The translations under genes were made by a program, and so were the position numbers. Positions 62,513 through 64,000 of a stretch of DNA of 64,000 nt are shown here, one piece after another; within the stretch, counting starts at the first letter, position 1; each line of letters begins with the position of its first letter. Below the pieces are notes generated by a model that worked only from the letters and a program-made list of their open reading frames with translations, had not been told where the DNA came from and did no database searches. Source of the stretch: DATAXP01 sp963708675. Its GTDB lineage: Bacteria; Planctomycetota; Planctomycetia; Pirellulales; PNKZ01. The stretch is taken from NCBI GenBank assembly GCA_963708675.1, contig CAVPTO010000003.1, positions 4,092,001-4,156,000 of the forward strand, given 5' to 3'.

Positions 62513-64000
62513 TCACGCGACCGACGATTCGACCAACCGCGCGAGTAGCTCGTCGAGCTGGCGGATTTCGATCGGTTTGACGAGATGGTGGTCGAAGCCT
62601 GCCTCTTGGCTGCGACGATAGTCCTCGGGGCGACCGTAACCGGTGACGGCCGCCAACGGTGTGTGCCTTAACGTCTCGCAGCGACGGATGCACCGCGCGA
62701 CTTCGTAACCGTCCATACCCGGTAGGCCGATGTCGAGCAGAATCAGGTCGGGCCTGAAAGCGGCCGCGTGTTCCAAGGCCGACAAACCATCGAAGTAAAC
62801 CTGCGTGTCGTGTCCGCGAAGCGCAAGAGCATCGCGAGGCTTTTCGCGGCGTCGGCGTTGTCGTCGACGACGAGAACGCGTCGGCGCGACGCGTCGTTCA
62901 CTCCTTTCCTATCAAGCGGTGGTTCGTCCGTTGCTCGTTCCATCGTCCTTGCCAGAGGCAGCATTACGACGAACTCGCTCCCTTGGTTCGCGCCGGGGCT
63001 GAACGCGGCAACGGTGCCGCGGTGCATTTCGACAATCGTTCGCACCAAGGTTAGCCCGACACCCAACCCGCCGCGCGAGCGATCCAGCGAAGCATCGACC
63101 TGCGTGAACAATTCGAACACGCGGCTGAGCATGCCTTCGGGAATGCCGACGCCCGAGTCGCGCACATGAATCACGCCGTTGCGGCCGTCGTGCTCCAGGG
63201 CCACCCAAATCTGCCCGCCATCGCCGGTGTATTTGGCCGCATTGTTCAGCAGGTTGCACATCACCTGCGTCAGACGGATCGGATCGCCCTGGATGTAGAC
63301 GGGCTCCTGAGGAATGCGGCAATCGAGCGTCTGACGTCGGTCCTCCATCAACGGGCGGCTCATTTCAACCGCGCGTGCCACGACGTCGGCGAGTCGCACC
63401 GTCTGCTTCTGCAGCGTGATCTTGCCGCGCGTGATGCGGGAGATGTCGAGCAGATCGTCGACCAATCGCACCAACTGTTGCACCTGGCGGTCGATGACGT
63501 CCTGCGCCCAGTTTAACTCGGGCTGTTCGAGCGACGCGGCTCGCAGAATCTCAACCGCGTTGCGAATTGGCGCGAGCGGGTTCCGCAACTCGTGAGCGAG
63601 CATCGCCAGGAACTCGTTCTTGCGGCGGTCGCTCTCTTGAATGTCTTGATACAGCCGCGCGTTTTCAAGCGCGGTGGCGGCTCGGCCGGCGACTTCCTTC
63701 GCGAGCGAAATCTCGTCGGCGTTGTAGGCTGCACGAGTTTCGGAAGTGATAAGACACAACACTCCCATGACGCGGCCGTGCGCTTTGAGCGGCATGACCA
63801 GCGCGCGCCGGGGTGTGAACTCGCCGGGCCACGAGTTCTCGGAGGTTCCCGACTTCGCCTTGTCGTCGGCGAAGTCGACCTGCACTTCCGCCGTCTTCAG
63901 AGACAGTATTTGTTCGACGGTCGCCACCAGTCGAGACGGCAGCGCCGTACAACCCGGCGCGGTTTGCGACTGCACACTCGTCGATTGCGGCCGTCGCCAC
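62513..64000 (-). CDS. Hybrid sensor histidine kinase (GAF, HisKA, HATPase, receiver), 5' end outside window; frameshift at about 62813
   Basis: In order: a GAF domain (VEQILSLKTAEVQVDFADDK; RALVMPLKAHGRVMGVLCL), HisKA with the phospho-His in FLAMLAHELRNPLAPIRNAV, the ATPase (N box VMCNLLNNAAKYT, G boxes VRDSGVGIPEGM and RGGLGVGLTLVR), and a receiver. The receiver starts RRVLVVDDNADAAKSLAMLL; one G is missing near 62813, and the other frame continues GHDTQVYFDGLSALEHA, with the phospho-acceptor Asp in LILLDIGLPGMDGYEVA and Lys in HHLVKPIE. The frame is open to the window edge. Typical hybrid kinase that senses an unknown signal. Confidence 0.92.

Overview
The window is a G+C-rich bacterial chromosome segment that looks like a member of the Planctomycetota, most likely the Pirellulales side. 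The evidence is the combination of a DUF1549/DUF1553 plus DUF1501 gene pair, a TIGR03000-type surface protein, a membrane-bound-dehydrogenase/heme-binding CxxCH protein of the PVC type, two formylglycine sulfatases, two sialidase-fold proteins, a sialate O-acetylesterase, and a 118-residue protein starting with the 'RYSLRSFLWLTVIV' type membrane helix that is common in this phylum. No ribosomal RNA, phage, CRISPR array or intact transposase was seen; one tRNA (Ile2, CAU) is present.

Layout. 1-1.1 kb: 3' end of rpoC and its terminator. 1.2-4 kb: orphan antitoxin, sulfatase, VapBC-like PIN toxin-antitoxin pair. 4-9.3 kb: TetR-regulated RND efflux operon (tetR, adaptor, HAE1 permease, minus strand). 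9.5-15.8 kb: tRNA-Ile2, a 52-residue zinc-ribbon protein, dienelactone hydrolase, two sialidase-like enzymes, small membrane proteins, a MESH1-like HD hydrolase and a Cys-Cys-Pro repeat protein. 15.9-20.5 kb: ECF sigma factor, two membrane-anchored partners, DUF1549/1553 and DUF1501 as one operon. 20.5-23.6 kb: minus-strand group with a BtuF-like protein and a DUF6580-like membrane protein. 23.8-28.5 kb: CusB/CusA-like metal RND pair. 29.4-37.1 kb: MdtABC-like RND set (adaptor and two different permeases). 37.1-44.7 kb: AhpD-like protein, then a three-gene inorganic-carbon uptake operon (DabA, DabB and a second antiporter-like subunit), then a SRPBCC protein. 45-46.5 kb: a RyR-domain protein next to a DUF4145-TPR protein, a candidate nucleotide-sensing conflict module. 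46.7-54.4 kb: redoxin/cytochrome/copper-monooxygenase fusion, alcohol dehydrogenase, aldo-keto reductase, sialate O-acetylesterase, polysaccharide pyruvyl transferase. 54.6-57.4 kb: lower-G+C accessory island with two polymorphic-toxin/immunity pairs, one bracketed by identical 61-bp palindromic repeats and abutting a truncated ohr gene. 57.9-64 kb: sulfatase, PVC cytochrome-type protein, hybrid histidine kinase running off the end.

How it fits together. Most of the window is envelope biology: three separate RND exporters (none with an adjacent outer-membrane channel gene), exported glycan-degrading or glycan-editing enzymes, and exported cytochrome-domain proteins. The DAB operon would supply bicarbonate using a cation gradient. 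The island at 54.6-57.4 kb and the RyR/TPR module are the accessory, conflict-type parts.

Quality warning. At least ten otherwise convincing genes carry one- or two-base frameshifts (rpoC, DUF1501, btuF-like, cusA-like three times, dabB, the TPR protein, the Hint toxin, the PVC protein twice, the histidine kinase). Most sit in short homopolymers or CG runs, so I read them mainly as assembly indels. I give these genes one span each and name the lesion. Short palindromic repeats of several families are scattered through the window, mostly just after gene ends.
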